Origin: Caproicibacter fermentans
GTDB taxonomy: Bacteria; Bacillota; Clostridia; Oscillospirales; Acutalibacteraceae
Direction of reading: 5' to 3'
Length of the DNA stretch: 64,000 nucleotides
Assembly: GCF_009746625.1 (NCBI RefSeq)
Contig: NZ_VWXL01000077.1
Coordinates: forward strand, 89,777 to 153,776
Shown: one piece after another, positions 36,848-47,298 of the stretch
How positions within the stretch are numbered: the stretch's first letter is position 1
Layout: each line of letters opens with the position of its first letter
Made by a program: the position numbers and the translations under genes
Notes under the pieces: generated by a model
Seen by the model: only the letters and a program-made list of their open reading frames with translations
The model's database searches: none
What the model was told of the DNA's origin: nothing

Positions 36848-39800
36848 GCAAGAGACAAGATATTAAAAAAGTCGTGATTATCGGTTCCGGGCCAATCATT
36901 ATCGGTCAGGCCGCGGAATTTGACTATGCAGGCACGCAGGCCTGCCGCGCGCTTCGTGAAGAGGGAATAGAAGTTGTCCTGATTAATTCGAACCCCGCGA
37001 CGATTATGACGGACAGGCAGATCGCGGACAAGGTTTATATTGAACCGCTGACGATTGAAACCATCAAGAAAGTGATTCTGAAAGAGAATCCCGACAGCAT
37101 TCTTCCGACTCTGGGCGGACAAAATGCGCTGAATCTGGCGGTTGAGCTGGAAGAATCCGGTTTTCTGAAACAGAATCACGTGGAAATGATCGGAACGGAT
37201 GCCAATACGATTCGTATGGCGGAAGACCGCGAATTGTTTAAAGAGGCCATGGAACGCATCCGCCAGCCGATGGCGGAAAGCTCTATCGCGGAAAATATGG
37301 AAGAATGCCTGAATGCCGCTCAGAAGATCGGGTACCCGGTTGTCGTGCGCCCCGCATACACTCTGGGAGGAACCGGCGGCGGCATTGCGGCGAACGAGGA
37401 AGAGCTGATCAATATCGCTACGGTCGGTCTGCACAGAAGCCGCGTCCATCAGGTTCTGATTGAACGCTGCATCGCAGGCTGGAAAGAAATCGAATATGAA
37501 GTAATGCGGGATAAAAACGACAACTGCATCACGGTCTGCAACATGGAAAACGTCGACCCGGTCGGCGTGCATACCGGTGATTCCATCGTTGTCGCACCCT
37601 GCCAGACGCTTGCGGATAAGGAACTTCAGATGCTGCGCAGCGCAGCGCTCTCCATTATCCGGGAGCTGAAAGTGGAAGGCGGCTGCAACGTCCAGTTCGC
37701 ACTAAATCCGGACAGCTTTGAATATGTGGTCATTGAGGTAAACCCCCGCGTCAGCCGCTCTTCCGCTCTGGCATCCAAGGCGACCGGCTATCCCATCGCG
37801 AAGGTGGCTTCAAAAATCGCGCTCGGCTATACGTTGGATGAAATTCCGAACGCGATTACGAAAAAAACATTTGCCTGTTTTGAACCGACACTGGATTACT
37901 GTGTTGTAAAAATTCCACGCTGGCCTTTTGACAAGTTCGTTTTTGCCAAGAGGATTCTTGGGACACAGATGAAAGCCACCGGAGAGGTTATGGGCATTGC
38001 GCCGGACTTTGAAGCCGCGCTGATGAAAGCAATCCGCTGCTTGGAACAAAATGTTTACAGCCTGATAGATTCTTCCTTCGCCGCGCTCTCTGACCCGGAG
38101 CTGGAAAAGAGGCTGCACGTCATCGATGATCGCCGTATGTGGGCGGTCGCGGAAGCGCTGCGGCGCGGTGTTTCCTTTGACCATATCTTTGAAATTACAA
38201 AAATTGACCGTTGGTTTTTACAGAAATTTTATAACATCATTCAGGTAGAAAAAGAACTCGCTCAGAGGGAACTGGATTACAGCCTGCTTCTAAAAGCCAA
38301 AAAATACGAGTTTATGGATAAAACCATTTCCGAACTGTGCGGCAAAAGCGTTGAAGAAATTCGCTCGTTTGAAAAAGAATGGAAGATCCGCCCGGTTTAT
38401 AAAATGGTCGATACCTGCGCCGCGGAGTTTGACGCGGAAACGCCCTATTATTATTCCAGCTATGGAACCGGGAACGAATCCGTTCCGCAGAAGGAACGGA
38501 AAAAGATACTGGTAATCGGGTCCGGTCCGATTCGAATCGGGCAGGGGATCGAATTCGATTTCTGCTCCGTACACAGCGTTTGGGCACTGAAGGAACTGGG
38601 CTATGAGACGATTATCGTAAACAACAATCCGGAAACCGTCAGCACGGACTTTGATGTTGCCGACAAACTTTATTTTGAACCGCTGACGGAGGAAGACGTT
38701 CTTCATATCGTCATGCTGGAAAAGCCGGACGGCGCGGTCGTTCAATTCGGAGGCCAGACCGCGATTAAACTGGCGCAGACGATTGAAAATATGGGCGTTC
38801 CTCTGCTTGGAACCAATTATGACAGCATCGACGCCGCGGAAGACCGCGAACGGTTCGACGCCATTTTGAATCGGTGCGGCATTCCGCGCGCGGAAGGCCG
38901 AACGGTATTCACCTGTGACGAAGCGATCGCAGCCGCGCGGGAACTGGGTTACCCGGTATTGGTTCGGCCCTCTTATGTTCTGGGCGGACAGGGAATGCAG
39001 ATTGCTTACTCCGACGAGGATGTGATTCAGCAGATCGGCATCATTAACCGTGTGGCGCAGGAGCATCCGATTCTGGTCGACAAATACATTATGGGAATTG
39101 AAGTTGAGGTTGACGCTGTTTGCGACGGCACCGATTCCGTCATTCCAGGCATCATGCAGCATATTGAACGCGCCGGTATCCATTCCGGCGACAGCATCTC
39201 GGTTTATCCAGCCATTGGCGTTGAAAAAGAGATGCAGAATAAAATTGTGGAATATACCCGCCGCCTGGCAAAGTCGCTGAACGTGATCGGTCTTTTGAAT
39301 GTTCAGTATATTGTGAAGGATCATGAGGTTTATGTGATCGAGGCCAATCCCCGTTCCTCCCGGACGGTTCCTTATATCAGCAAGGTTACCGGAATACCGA
39401 TCGTACCGCTGGCAGTCGGAACTTTCTTTGGAAAAAAGCTTCCCGATATGGGGTATCATTACGGACTTCAGCACGAACGGGATCTGGTGGCCATTAAAAT
39501 GCCGGTGTTCTCCTTTGAAAAGCTGTATGGGCAGGATGTAAACCTCGGACCAGAAATGAAGTCGACCGGTGAAGTGCTCGGGATTGCGCGCACCTATGAT
39601 GAAGCGCTGATTAAGGCTTTCTACGGTGCCGGAGTGCATATGATTCAAAAGGGACATGTCATCCTCACCGTCAAGGACGGCGACAAGGAAGAAATGCTTC
39701 CAATCGCCAGCGGGCTGTACGATCTTGGCTGGAAAATATACTCTACAAAGGGAACGTCCGACTTTTTGAACGACCATGGAATCCCCACGATTCGAACCAA

Positions 39801-40062
39801 GAAAATCGGAGCGGGAAAGCCGGACATTCTGGACCATATCATTTCCGGGGAAATCGACCTGGTCATCAACACTCCGTCAAAAGTGGATGAGCATAAACGC
39901 GACGGATATATTATCCGCCGGAACGCCGTGGAAGCCGGTATCCCGTGCTTGACCTCCCTTGATACGGCCAATGCGTTTTTAAACTGTGCTCTTCATGCGG
40001 ACAGTATGAATCTTTCGGTCATCGATATCACAAAAGTTTCAACTTTTTTAAATTTCATATAA
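36844..40062 (+). CDS. carB: Carbamoyl-phosphate synthase large subunit
   Basis: Makes carbamoyl phosphate from bicarbonate, ammonia and two ATP, for pyrimidines and arginine. 1072 aa with two homologous ATP-grasp halves, starting at [20 protein letters not shown] and [17 protein letters not shown] (about residue 555), and a C-terminal MGS-like allosteric domain with [18 protein letters not shown] start overlapping the carA stop. Only one carAB pair is visible here. Confidence 0.98.
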   Translation: MSKRQDIKKVVIIGSGPIIIGQAAEFDYAGTQACRALREEGIEVVLINSNPATIMTDRQIADKVYIEPLTIETIKKVILKENPDSILPTLGGQNALNLAVELEESGFLKQNHVEMIGTDANTIRMAEDRELFKEAMERIRQPMAESSIAENMEECLNAAQKIGYPVVVRPAYTLGGTGGGIAANEEELINIATVGLHRSRVHQVLIERCIAGWKEIEYEVMRDKNDNCITVCNMENVDPVGVHTGDSIVVAPCQTLADKELQMLRSAALSIIRELKVEGGCNVQFALNPDSFEYVVIEVNPRVSRSSALASKATGYPIAKVASKIALGYTLDEIPNAITKKTFACFEPTLDYCVVKIPRWPFDKFVFAKRILGTQMKATGEVMGIAPDFEAALMKAIRCLEQNVYSLIDSSFAALSDPELEKRLHVIDDRRMWAVAEALRRGVSFDHIFEITKIDRWFLQKFYNIIQVEKELAQRELDYSLLLKAKKYEFMDKTISELCGKSVEEIRSFEKEWKIRPVYKMVDTCAAEFDAETPYYYSSYGTGNESVPQKERKKILVIGSGPIRIGQGIEFDFCSVHSVWALKELGYETIIVNNNPETVSTDFDVADKLYFEPLTEEDVLHIVMLEKPDGAVVQFGGQTAIKLAQTIENMGVPLLGTNYDSIDAAEDRERFDAILNRCGIPRAEGRTVFTCDEAIAAARELGYPVLVRPSYVLGGQGMQIAYSDEDVIQQIGIINRVAQEHPILVDKYIMGIEVEVDAVCDGTDSVIPGIMQHIERAGIHSGDSISVYPAIGVEKEMQNKIVEYTRRLAKSLNVIGLLNVQYIVKDHEVYVIEANPRSSRTVPYISKVTGIPIVPLAVGTFFGKKLPDMGYHYGLQHERDLVAIKMPVFSFEKLYGQDVNLGPEMKSTGEVLGIARTYDEALIKAFYGAGVHMIQKGHVILTVKDGDKEEMLPIASGLYDLGWKIYSTKGTSDFLNDHGIPTIRTKKIGAGKPDILDHIISGEIDLVINTPSKVDEHKRDGYIIRRNAVEAGIPCLTSLDTANAFLNCALHADSMNLSVIDITKVSTFLNFI

Positions 40063-40081
40063 CGTCTGGAGGAGAATAAAA

Positions 40082-40786
40082 ATGAAAAAAATGGAACAGC
40101 TCTACGAAGGAAAAGCCAAAAAGGTTTTCGCAACCGACGATGCGGATCTTTGCATTGTCGATTACAAGGATGATGCGACCGCGTTCAATGGTCAGAAAAA
40201 GGGAACCATTATCGGCAAGGGCGTTGTAAACAATAAAATGTCAAACTACCTATTCAAACTTCTGGAGTCAAAGGGAATTCCGACACATCTCGTGGAACAG
40301 CTCAGCGATCGCGAAACGCTGGTCAAAAAAGTGGAGATTGTTCCTCTGGAAGTGATTGTTCGCAACAAGGCTGCCGGAAGCATGGCAAAACGCCTTGGCT
40401 TAAAAGAAGGGACCGAGCTTCTTTGCCCCGTCCTGGAATTCAGCTACAAATGTGACGAACTCGACGATCCTATGATTAACGAAAGCCATGCTCTGGCCGT
40501 AGGGTACGCGACAAAGGAGGAGATTGATAAAATTTCTTCCATGGCGCTGAAAGTCAATGAGATTCTCTGCGAATTTTTCCGCTCTGTTAATATTGAGCTG
40601 ATTGATTTCAAACTTGAATTTGGACGCTATCACGGAGAAATTCTGCTGGCCGATGAGATCTCTCCGGACACCTGCCGCTTCTGGGACGTAAACACGCATG
40701 AAAAGCTGGATAAAGACCGTTTTCGCCGCGACATGGGCGGAGTAGAAGAAGCATACCAAGAGGTCATGGGAAGAATCGGTTTATAA
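40082..40786 (+). CDS. purC: SAICAR synthase
   Basis: ATP-dependent ligation of CAIR and aspartate in purine synthesis. 234 aa. Landmarks are [39 protein letters not shown] and [14 protein letters not shown]. It lies 20 bp after carB with GGAGG before ATG 40082, so pyrimidine and purine genes appear to share a transcript. Confidence 0.97.
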   Translation: MKKMEQLYEGKAKKVFATDDADLCIVDYKDDATAFNGQKKGTIIGKGVVNNKMSNYLFKLLESKGIPTHLVEQLSDRETLVKKVEIVPLEVIVRNKAAGSMAKRLGLKEGTELLCPVLEFSYKCDELDDPMINESHALAVGYATKEEIDKISSMALKVNEILCEFFRSVNIELIDFKLEFGRYHGEILLADEISPDTCRFWDVNTHEKLDKDRFRRDMGGVEEAYQEVMGRIGL

Positions 40787-40790
40787 AAGA

Positions 40791-42266
40791 ATGGATGGTG
40801 ATCTTTTGAATTGTTCCGTTTCGGAACCTGATTACGGACATCCGCATGAGGAGTGCGGTGTGTTCGGCGTTTATTCCGACGGCACGCTGGACCCATCCTA
40901 TGCTGCATATAACGGGCTTCTCGCTCTGCAGCACAGGGGGCAGGAAAGCTGCGGCATCGCGGTGAACGACAAGGGTGTTATTTCTTATTATAAGGATATG
41001 GGGCTGGTCACGGAAGTGTTTAGCCACGAAATTCTGGACAGGCTCAGGGGGCAGATGTCCGTGGGACACGTCCGGTATTCCACCGCGGGCGCAAGCGTAA
41101 GGGAAAACGCTCAGCCGCTTGTGATGCGTTATATCAAGGGAACCCTTGCGATTGCACACAACGGGAATTTGACGAACGCATTCGAGCTGCACCAGCTGCT
41201 CGCAAAACAGGGCAGTATCTTTCAGACTACCATCGATACGGAAGTATTCGCTTACATGATCGCACGCGAACGGGTCGAGGCTCCTTCCATTGAGGAAGCT
41301 GTTCATCGCGCCGTAAAAAAGGTACACGGCTCCTATTCCATGGTGATGATGAGTCCGCAGAAGCTGATTGGCGTGCGGGATGTTCACGGGTTCCGGCCGC
41401 TTTGCATCGGCAAAATCAACAACTCCTATGTCTTTGCGTCCGAGACCTGCGCGCTTGACGCCTGCGGTGCGGAATTTGTCCGTGACGTGCTGCCCGGCGA
41501 GATTGTTGTAGCGGATGAAAACGGCCTGCGTTCCATCCGCGATGAAGTAACGGAAAAGAAATCGCTCTGCGTTTTTGAATATATTTATTTTGCAAGAACG
41601 GACAGCGTCATAGACGGCATCAGCGTTTATGAAGCGCGGAAAAAGGCAGGGCGACTGTTGGCCCGTCAAAATCCGGTTGACGCGGATATTGTCATCGGCG
41701 TCCCGGAGTCCGGAATCGACGCCGCAATCGGTTACAGCGAAGAATCAGGAATTCCCTATCAGAAGGGAATTGTGAAAAACAGTTATATCGGGCGTACTTT
41801 TATCAAACCAAGTCAATCGGAACGCGAAACCAGCGTGAGAATCAAGCTGAATTCTCTTCATACCGCAGTAAAGGGAAAGCGCGTCGTCATGCTTGATGAT
41901 TCGATTGTACGCGGCACGACAAGCGCGCGAATCGTATCCATGCTGAAAGAAGCCGGGGCGAAGGAGGTCCATCTCAGAATCAGTTCTCCTCCGTTTTTAT
42001 GGCCCTGCTACTATGGAACCGATATTCCTTCAAAAGATGATTTAATTGCCTGTCAGCACAGCATTGAAGAAATCGGCAAAATGAGTTTTGCCGACTCAAT
42101 CGATTTTCTGAAGCTTGAAAATTTGCCAAAAATGCTGGATGTCTCAGGGATCGGCTGCAGCGGTATCTGCGACGCCTGCTTTTCCGGAAAATATCCGGCT
42201 GAAATCCCGAATTACCTGGTTGCCCAGAAAAATTATGATTACTGCACGCCGATCAAACGGCTGTAA
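40791..42266 (+). CDS. purF: Amidophosphoribosyltransferase
   Basis: First committed purine step: PRPP plus glutamine to phosphoribosylamine. 491 aa. The N-terminal Ntn glutaminase has its nucleophile Cys in HEECGVFGVYS after a short propeptide; the PRPP-binding loop is VVMLDDSIVRGTTSARIV (about residues 363-380). The start is uncertain: ATG 40791 lacks a ribosome site, while TTG 40806 is preceded by GGATGGTGATC, much like the site used for carA, and may be the true start. The Cys-propeptide layout suits both. Confidence 0.95.
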   Translation: MDGDLLNCSVSEPDYGHPHEECGVFGVYSDGTLDPSYAAYNGLLALQHRGQESCGIAVNDKGVISYYKDMGLVTEVFSHEILDRLRGQMSVGHVRYSTAGASVRENAQPLVMRYIKGTLAIAHNGNLTNAFELHQLLAKQGSIFQTTIDTEVFAYMIARERVEAPSIEEAVHRAVKKVHGSYSMVMMSPQKLIGVRDVHGFRPLCIGKINNSYVFASETCALDACGAEFVRDVLPGEIVVADENGLRSIRDEVTEKKSLCVFEYIYFARTDSVIDGISVYEARKKAGRLLARQNPVDADIVIGVPESGIDAAIGYSEESGIPYQKGIVKNSYIGRTFIKPSQSERETSVRIKLNSLHTAVKGKRVVMLDDSIVRGTTSARIVSMLKEAGAKEVHLRISSPPFLWPCYYGTDIPSKDDLIACQHSIEEIGKMSFADSIDFLKLENLPKMLDVSGIGCSGICDACFSGKYPAEIPNYLVAQKNYDYCTPIKRL

Positions 42267-42286
42267 TCCGCATGGAGGCCCAAAGA

Positions 42287-43717
42287 TTGAAAAACACCTA
42301 TGAAACGCCGCTGTCTGCCCGGTATGCAAGCAGCGAAATGAGCTATCTGTTTTCTCCGGATAAAAAATTCCGCACATGGCGAAAGCTCTGGATCGCCCTT
42401 GCTCAGGCGGAACGTGAACTCGGTCTGAATATTACTCAGGAACAAATCGACGAAATGATCGCCCATCAGGACGATATTAATTACGAAGTGGCACGGGAAC
42501 GTGAAAAAATCGTTCGTCACGACGTTATGTCCCACGTCTATGCTTACGGGGAACAGTGCCCGAAAGCAAAACCGATTATCCATCTGGGCGCCACTTCCTG
42601 CTATGTAGGCGATAACACGGATCTTATCGTCATGACGGAGGCGCTCCGTTTAATCAGGGACAAGTTGGTCGGCACGGTCCGTATTCTATCCAAATTCGCT
42701 ATGGAATATAAAGATCTGCCGACTCTGGCGTTTACCCATTTTCAGCCGGCCCAGCCCACAACGGTCGGGAAACGCGCGACCCTCTGGATTCAGGATCTGC
42801 TCATGGACCTGGACGATGTGGAATATCTGCTTTCGCAGGCAAAACTGCTTGGTTCCAAAGGAACGACCGGAACACAGGCCAGCTTTCTGGAGCTGTTCGA
42901 CGGCGACCATGAAAAAGTAAAACGCCTCGATGACCTGATTGCCGAAAAAATGGGTTATCCGTCGTGTTTTGCCGTTTCCGGACAGACCTACACCAGAAAA
43001 CTTGACAGCCGCACCCTTTCCGTGCTAAGCGGAATTGCTCAGAGTGCCGCGAAGTTTTCCAACGACATTCGTCTGTTGCAGCACCTGAAGGAAGTTGAAG
43101 AACCGTTTGAGAAAAATCAGATTGGTTCCTCCGCCATGGCCTATAAGCGCAATCCGATGCGAAGCGAAAGAATCGCGTCGCTGGCCCGCTATGTGATTGT
43201 CGACAGCCTGAATCCCTGCATTACCGAAGCGACGCAGTGGTTTGAACGCACGCTGGACGATTCCGCGAACAAAAGGATCAGTGTTCCTGAGGCATTTCTG
43301 GCGGTTGACGGAATTCTGAACCTCTATGAGAATGTTGCGGACGGTCTGGTTGTTTATCCCAAGGTGATTCTCCAGCATTTGAGCAGAGAACTTCCGTTTA
43401 TGGCCACGGAGAATATTATGATGGACGCGGTGAAACGCGGAGCGGACCGTCAGCAGCTTCACGAAAGAATCCGTGTGCATTCCATGGCCGCTTCACGGCT
43501 TATAAAAGAAGAGGGCGGAGAAAACGATCTGCTGGACCGGATCGCAAACGACCCGGCTTTCGGCGTTACCAGAGAGGAACTGGACCGAGTCGTCAGTCCG
43601 GAGCGTTTTGTCGGCAGAGCTCCCGAACAGACGGAAGACTTTATCTGTGATATTGTACAGCCGATTCTGGAACAATATCTTCAGGTGAAAGAAACGAAGC
43701 CGGATATTAACGTTTAA
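42287..43717 (+). CDS. purB: Adenylosuccinate lyase
   Basis: Fumarase-superfamily enzyme acting twice in purine synthesis (SAICAR and adenylosuccinate cleavage). 476 aa. It has PLSARYASSEMSYLFS at the N-terminus, LGATSCYVGDNTDL, and the signature loop QIGSSAMAYKRNPMRSERI near residue 285. I start at TTG 42287, with GGAGG (42274-42278) 8 nt upstream; the ATG at 42272 is fused to that GGAGG and has no site of its own. Confidence 0.95.
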   Translation: MKNTYETPLSARYASSEMSYLFSPDKKFRTWRKLWIALAQAERELGLNITQEQIDEMIAHQDDINYEVAREREKIVRHDVMSHVYAYGEQCPKAKPIIHLGATSCYVGDNTDLIVMTEALRLIRDKLVGTVRILSKFAMEYKDLPTLAFTHFQPAQPTTVGKRATLWIQDLLMDLDDVEYLLSQAKLLGSKGTTGTQASFLELFDGDHEKVKRLDDLIAEKMGYPSCFAVSGQTYTRKLDSRTLSVLSGIAQSAAKFSNDIRLLQHLKEVEEPFEKNQIGSSAMAYKRNPMRSERIASLARYVIVDSLNPCITEATQWFERTLDDSANKRISVPEAFLAVDGILNLYENVADGLVVYPKVILQHLSRELPFMATENIMMDAVKRGADRQQLHERIRVHSMAASRLIKEEGGENDLLDRIANDPAFGVTREELDRVVSPERFVGRAPEQTEDFICDIVQPILEQYLQVKETKPDINV

Positions 43718-43828
43718 ATTGTTTTTCCCATCATTTTATGATATGATTAATAGGTTGTTGCAATGCTGCCTAAATCCTGCCGCAGGGCAGTATGTACTTT
43801 CCGTAGCGGCGCGGCGGAGTGATTTAAA

Positions 43829-45106
43829 ATGATTACAGCTATTGTTGGTGCCAACTGGGGCGACGAGGGAAAAGGAAAAATTACGGATGTGGAAGCCGCC
43901 AAATCCGATATTGTGATCCGTTTTCAGGGAGGCAGCAATGCCGGCCACACCATTATTAACCACTATGGCAAATTTGCCCTCCATCAGCTTCCGTCCGGCG
44001 TTTTCTATAACCATACGACAAACATCATCGGGAACGGCGTAGCTCTGAGCGCAGAGAAGTTTATTGCCGAACTGCAATCCTTAGAGGAACGCGGGGTACC
44101 CAAACCAAAAATTATGGTTTCAAACCGTGCGCAGCTTGTCATGCCTTATCACATTCAGTTGGATTCTTTTGAGGAGGCGAGGCTCTCCTCCCGTTCATTT
44201 GGTTCCACAAGATCCGGAATCGCACCGTTCTATTCCGACAAATTCGCTAAAATCGGCTTTCAGATCAGTGAGCTGTTCGGCGATCGGGCGTATTTGGAAG
44301 AAAAAGCAGAGCGGATTGCGACCTTGAAAAACATCTATTACGAATATTTATATCATCAGCCCAAACTAACTGTGGACGCGATTCTGCAGCAGCTTCTGAA
44401 ATATAAAGAGATGCTGGCCCCCTATGTGGCCGATACTTTTGATTTTCTTTACAACGCGGTCAGAGAGGGGAAGAATATTCTTCTGGAAGGTCAGCTGGGG
44501 GCATTGAAGGACCCGGATTTTGGAATTTACCCGATGGTTACATCCTCTCATACGCTTGCCGCCTACGGCGCGGTCGGCGCGGGGCTTCCTCCCTACGAGA
44601 TTAAAAATATTGTCACGGTCGTCAAGGCGTATTCCAGCGCGGTTGGCGCGGGAGAATTCGTCAGTGAGATATTCGGCGACGAAGCCGACGAGCTGCGCCG
44701 CAGAGGGGGAGACGGCGGAGAATTCGGTGCGACCACAGGGCGCCCCCGCAGAATGGGTTGGCTGGATCTGGTCGCATCCCGCTACGGATGCCGCGTACAA
44801 GGTGCCACTTCCGTCGCGTTCACCGTTTTGGACGCATTGGGATATCTGGATGAAATTCCTGTTTGCGTCGCTTATGAACTTGACGGAAAAACAATAGATT
44901 GTTTTCCCACAACAGCGGAGTTGAAACGCTGCAAACCGGTTTTGAAAAAACTTCCCGGCTGGAAATGCGATATCCGCGGAATTAAAAAGTACGAGGATCT
45001 TCCCGAAAGCGCACGCAACTATGTTGAATTTGCGGAAAAGGAAATCGGGGTTCCGATTCACATGGTCTCAAACGGTCCTTCCAGAGAGGATATCCTTTAT
45101 CGGTAA
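43829..45106 (+). CDS. purA: Adenylosuccinate synthetase
   Basis: GTP-dependent first step from IMP to AMP. 425 aa. The P-loop-like GANWGDEGKGKITD is at the very N-terminus, followed by FQGGSNAGHTI, TTGRPRRMGWLDL and LDALGYLDEIPVCVAY. A 111-bp gap separates it from purB, so it may have its own promoter; TATGAT-like sequences lie around 43736, but I cannot assign one firmly. Confidence 0.97.
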   Translation: MITAIVGANWGDEGKGKITDVEAAKSDIVIRFQGGSNAGHTIINHYGKFALHQLPSGVFYNHTTNIIGNGVALSAEKFIAELQSLEERGVPKPKIMVSNRAQLVMPYHIQLDSFEEARLSSRSFGSTRSGIAPFYSDKFAKIGFQISELFGDRAYLEEKAERIATLKNIYYEYLYHQPKLTVDAILQQLLKYKEMLAPYVADTFDFLYNAVREGKNILLEGQLGALKDPDFGIYPMVTSSHTLAAYGAVGAGLPPYEIKNIVTVVKAYSSAVGAGEFVSEIFGDEADELRRRGGDGGEFGATTGRPRRMGWLDLVASRYGCRVQGATSVAFTVLDALGYLDEIPVCVAYELDGKTIDCFPTTAELKRCKPVLKKLPGWKCDIRGIKKYEDLPESARNYVEFAEKEIGVPIHMVSNGPSREDILYR

Positions 45107-45228
45107 AGTTCCAAAGTACAACCCAAACAGAAATCTGAAACGGTCGGTTTGGCTTCCTGCTGTAAAGCAGCGTGCCTGCCGGCGTTTTGGATTTACCTGA
45201 TTTCAGCGTCTGAAAGAGGGGAAACTCA

Positions 45229-45375
45229 ATGTGCGGTATCTTCGGATCTATCGGTTGTTTTATCCAGAACGCGAGGTATCCTGAAATCTTGCCGCCGTCT
45301 TGTGTTCCTTCCACTGCAGTTATTAGTTTATGCTGTTGCTTCCTAAAAGGTCTGCGGGATTGGCAGACCGCGTAA
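45229..45375 (+). pseudogene. Frameshifted remnant resembling the start of glmS
   Basis: In the 310-bp purA-guaA gap, AGAGGGG and ATG 45229 start a 48-codon frame reading MCGIFGSIG, the classic beginning of class II glutamine amidotransferases whose Cys2 becomes the catalytic N-terminal residue (GlmS: MCGIVGYIG). After about 15 residues similarity continues only in another frame (RGILKSCRRL), comparable with the GlmS LLEGLKRLEYRG region. I read this as a decayed amidotransferase 5' end. A short leader peptide is the alternative. Confidence 0.45.
45349..45369 (+). repeat. Perfect hairpin upstream of guaA
   Basis: GGTCTGC (45349-45355), 7-nt loop, GCAGACC (45363-45369), about 35 nt before the guaA ribosome site. 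No T-run follows, so it is not a standard terminator. It could be a leader structure or a remnant. Confidence 0.4.
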
Positions 45376-45416
45376 TTTGTCCAAATCAGTCACCGTTATA
45401 TAAGGAGAAAAACCGT

Positions 45417-46955
45417 ATGAAACAAAACGAGGCAGTCCTAATTCTGGATTTCGGTGGGCAGTACAGTCAGTTGATCGCGCGCAGGATACGCGATCTGAAT
45501 GTATACTGTGAGATTAAGTCCTATCAGACTTCCGCGGATGAAATCGCTTCTTCCGGCTATCATGGAATTATATTTTCCGGCGGACCGGATACTGTTTATG
45601 ATGACCAAGCGCCCAAATGTGATAAAAAGATTTTTGACCTTGAAATTCCGATTCTCGGCATTTGCTACGGCGCTCAACTGATGGCGTTTTCACTCGGAGG
45701 GGAAGTTGACAGCGCAGCTATCCGGGAATACGGCAAAACAGAATTTCAAATCACTGCGGAATCTCCTCTTTTTCAGGGAATCGACCGGCGCTCGGTATGC
45801 TGGATGAGCCACACCGTATATATTAAAACTCCGCCGGCCGGCTTCCAGATTACGGCGGTCAGTTCTACCTGCCCGGTTGTCTCTATGCAGAATACGGAGA
45901 AAAAGCTCTACGCCACACAATTCCATCCTGAAGTAGAACATACGCTTCACGGTCAGGAAATTCTCCATAACTTTCTTTATGAAATCTGTAGATGCACCGG
46001 CGATTGGAAAATGGATTCTTTTATCCAGACTTCGGTGGAACAGATGAAGAAAACAATCGGGGAGAAAAGGGTGATTTGCGCACTTTCCGGCGGCGTAGAT
46101 TCCTCCGTGGCTGCCGCACTGGTGCATCGTGCGGTTGGCAAACAGCTTACCTGTATTTTCGTCGACCATGGCCTTTTGCGCAAAGGGGAAGCAGAAGAAG
46201 TTGAGCGAGTATTCCGCAGCCAGTTTGATATGAATCTGGTTCGTGTCGATGCGCAGGCCCGCTTTTTAGCTCGTCTTTCCGGTGTTACGGAGCCGGAGCA
46301 AAAGCGTAAAATCATTGGGGAGGAATTCATTCGGGTATTTGAAGAAGAGGCCAAAAAAATCGGTCAGGTCGATTTCCTTTGCCAGGGAACAATCTATCCT
46401 GACGTTGTCGAAAGCGGAACCGGGAACTCGGCGGTCATCAAAAGCCACCACAATGTCGGCGGTCTTCCGAAAGATATTGGCTTCACGGGCCTTGTGGAGC
46501 CGCTGCGTTATCTTTTTAAAGACGAGGTAAGAAGGGTCGGCGCCGAACTGGGACTGCCTGATACGCTCGTGTGGCGCCAGCCGTTCCCGGGCCCCGGGCT
46601 TGCCATCCGGATCATGGGCGAAGTGACCGCAGACAAACTTTCTATTCTGAAAGACGCGGATGCCGTTTTTCGCGATGAAATTGCAAAGGCAGGGCTTGAC
46701 CGGAAAATCAATCAGTACTTTGCGGTGCTAACCGGAATCAAAAGTGTCGGCGTCATGGGAGACGGGCGCACCTATGACAATACGATTGCGCTCAGAGGCG
46801 TTACCACTTCAGATTTTATGACTGCGGACTGGGCCAGAATTCCCTATGATGTGCTTGAACAGGCCTCCAGCCGCATCATTAATGAAGTTAAAAACGTGAA
46901 CAGAATTGTTTATGATATTACTTCAAAGCCACCGGCAACGATTGAGTGGGAATAA
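45417..46955 (+). CDS. guaA: GMP synthase (glutamine-hydrolysing)
   Basis: Converts XMP to GMP. 512 aa from ATG 45417 behind AAGGAG. N-terminal class I amidotransferase domain ([17 protein letters not shown], then [17 protein letters not shown] with the Cys and QFHPEVEHT with the His/Glu). The ATP-pyrophosphatase domain follows with [18 protein letters not shown] near residue 220, and a C-terminal dimerisation domain. Upstream in-frame codons belong to the degenerate purA-guaA gap. Confidence 0.97.
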   Translation: MKQNEAVLILDFGGQYSQLIARRIRDLNVYCEIKSYQTSADEIASSGYHGIIFSGGPDTVYDDQAPKCDKKIFDLEIPILGICYGAQLMAFSLGGEVDSAAIREYGKTEFQITAESPLFQGIDRRSVCWMSHTVYIKTPPAGFQITAVSSTCPVVSMQNTEKKLYATQFHPEVEHTLHGQEILHNFLYEICRCTGDWKMDSFIQTSVEQMKKTIGEKRVICALSGGVDSSVAAALVHRAVGKQLTCIFVDHGLLRKGEAEEVERVFRSQFDMNLVRVDAQARFLARLSGVTEPEQKRKIIGEEFIRVFEEEAKKIGQVDFLCQGTIYPDVVESGTGNSAVIKSHHNVGGLPKDIGFTGLVEPLRYLFKDEVRRVGAELGLPDTLVWRQPFPGPGLAIRIMGEVTADKLSILKDADAVFRDEIAKAGLDRKINQYFAVLTGIKSVGVMGDGRTYDNTIALRGVTTSDFMTADWARIPYDVLEQASSRIINEVKNVNRIVYDITSKPPATIEWE

Positions 46956-47298
46956 GCCGACCGCTCTCACGGTAAGCTAGTATAAAATTCTTCAGCTTGT
47001 TTCATTGCTGAATAAAGAAGAGTTCTTTCAGGGAATGCTGTGCCCTGTTTGAATCACAATGGCCCGCCCGGATACCCGGATATTGAATAGCCCGCTATAA
47101 TTCATTAGGCAGCCAGATTTCTGGCTGCCTAAATCAAAATATTCCGTACTGGCTGTTTACCGCTGACTAAGGCCAAACTGAAGATGGAAAGGCATAACCG
47201 CGTTATGTCAGCGCCTGGTCTACTTTCTGGTTAAGAGCACAGTCAACGGCTTGCAACCATGGCGGAGCATAAGGTTTTCGGAAACCAATGAGAAACGG
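46956..47298. other. Gene-free gap between guaA and the accessory island
   Basis: No convincing coding frame. It holds a small TTCAGC/GCTGAA hairpin near 46993-47013 and one strong palindrome (47105-47132, listed separately). No good terminator with a T-run was found for either converging gene. It marks the change from core genes to the catabolic island. Confidence 0.5.
47105..47132. repeat. 12-bp perfect inverted repeat
   Basis: TTAGGCAGCCAG (47105-47116), ATTT loop, CTGGCTGCCTAA (47121-47132). Very stable and located between convergent genes, so it may act as a bidirectional terminator. Neither side has the usual run of Ts. Confidence 0.55.

Noticed and set aside
38290..39837. Long antisense open frame (515 codons) within carB
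   Set aside because: It is fully covered by highly conserved CarB coding sequence on the plus strand, has no ribosome site, and its translation resembles no family. It is a composition effect.
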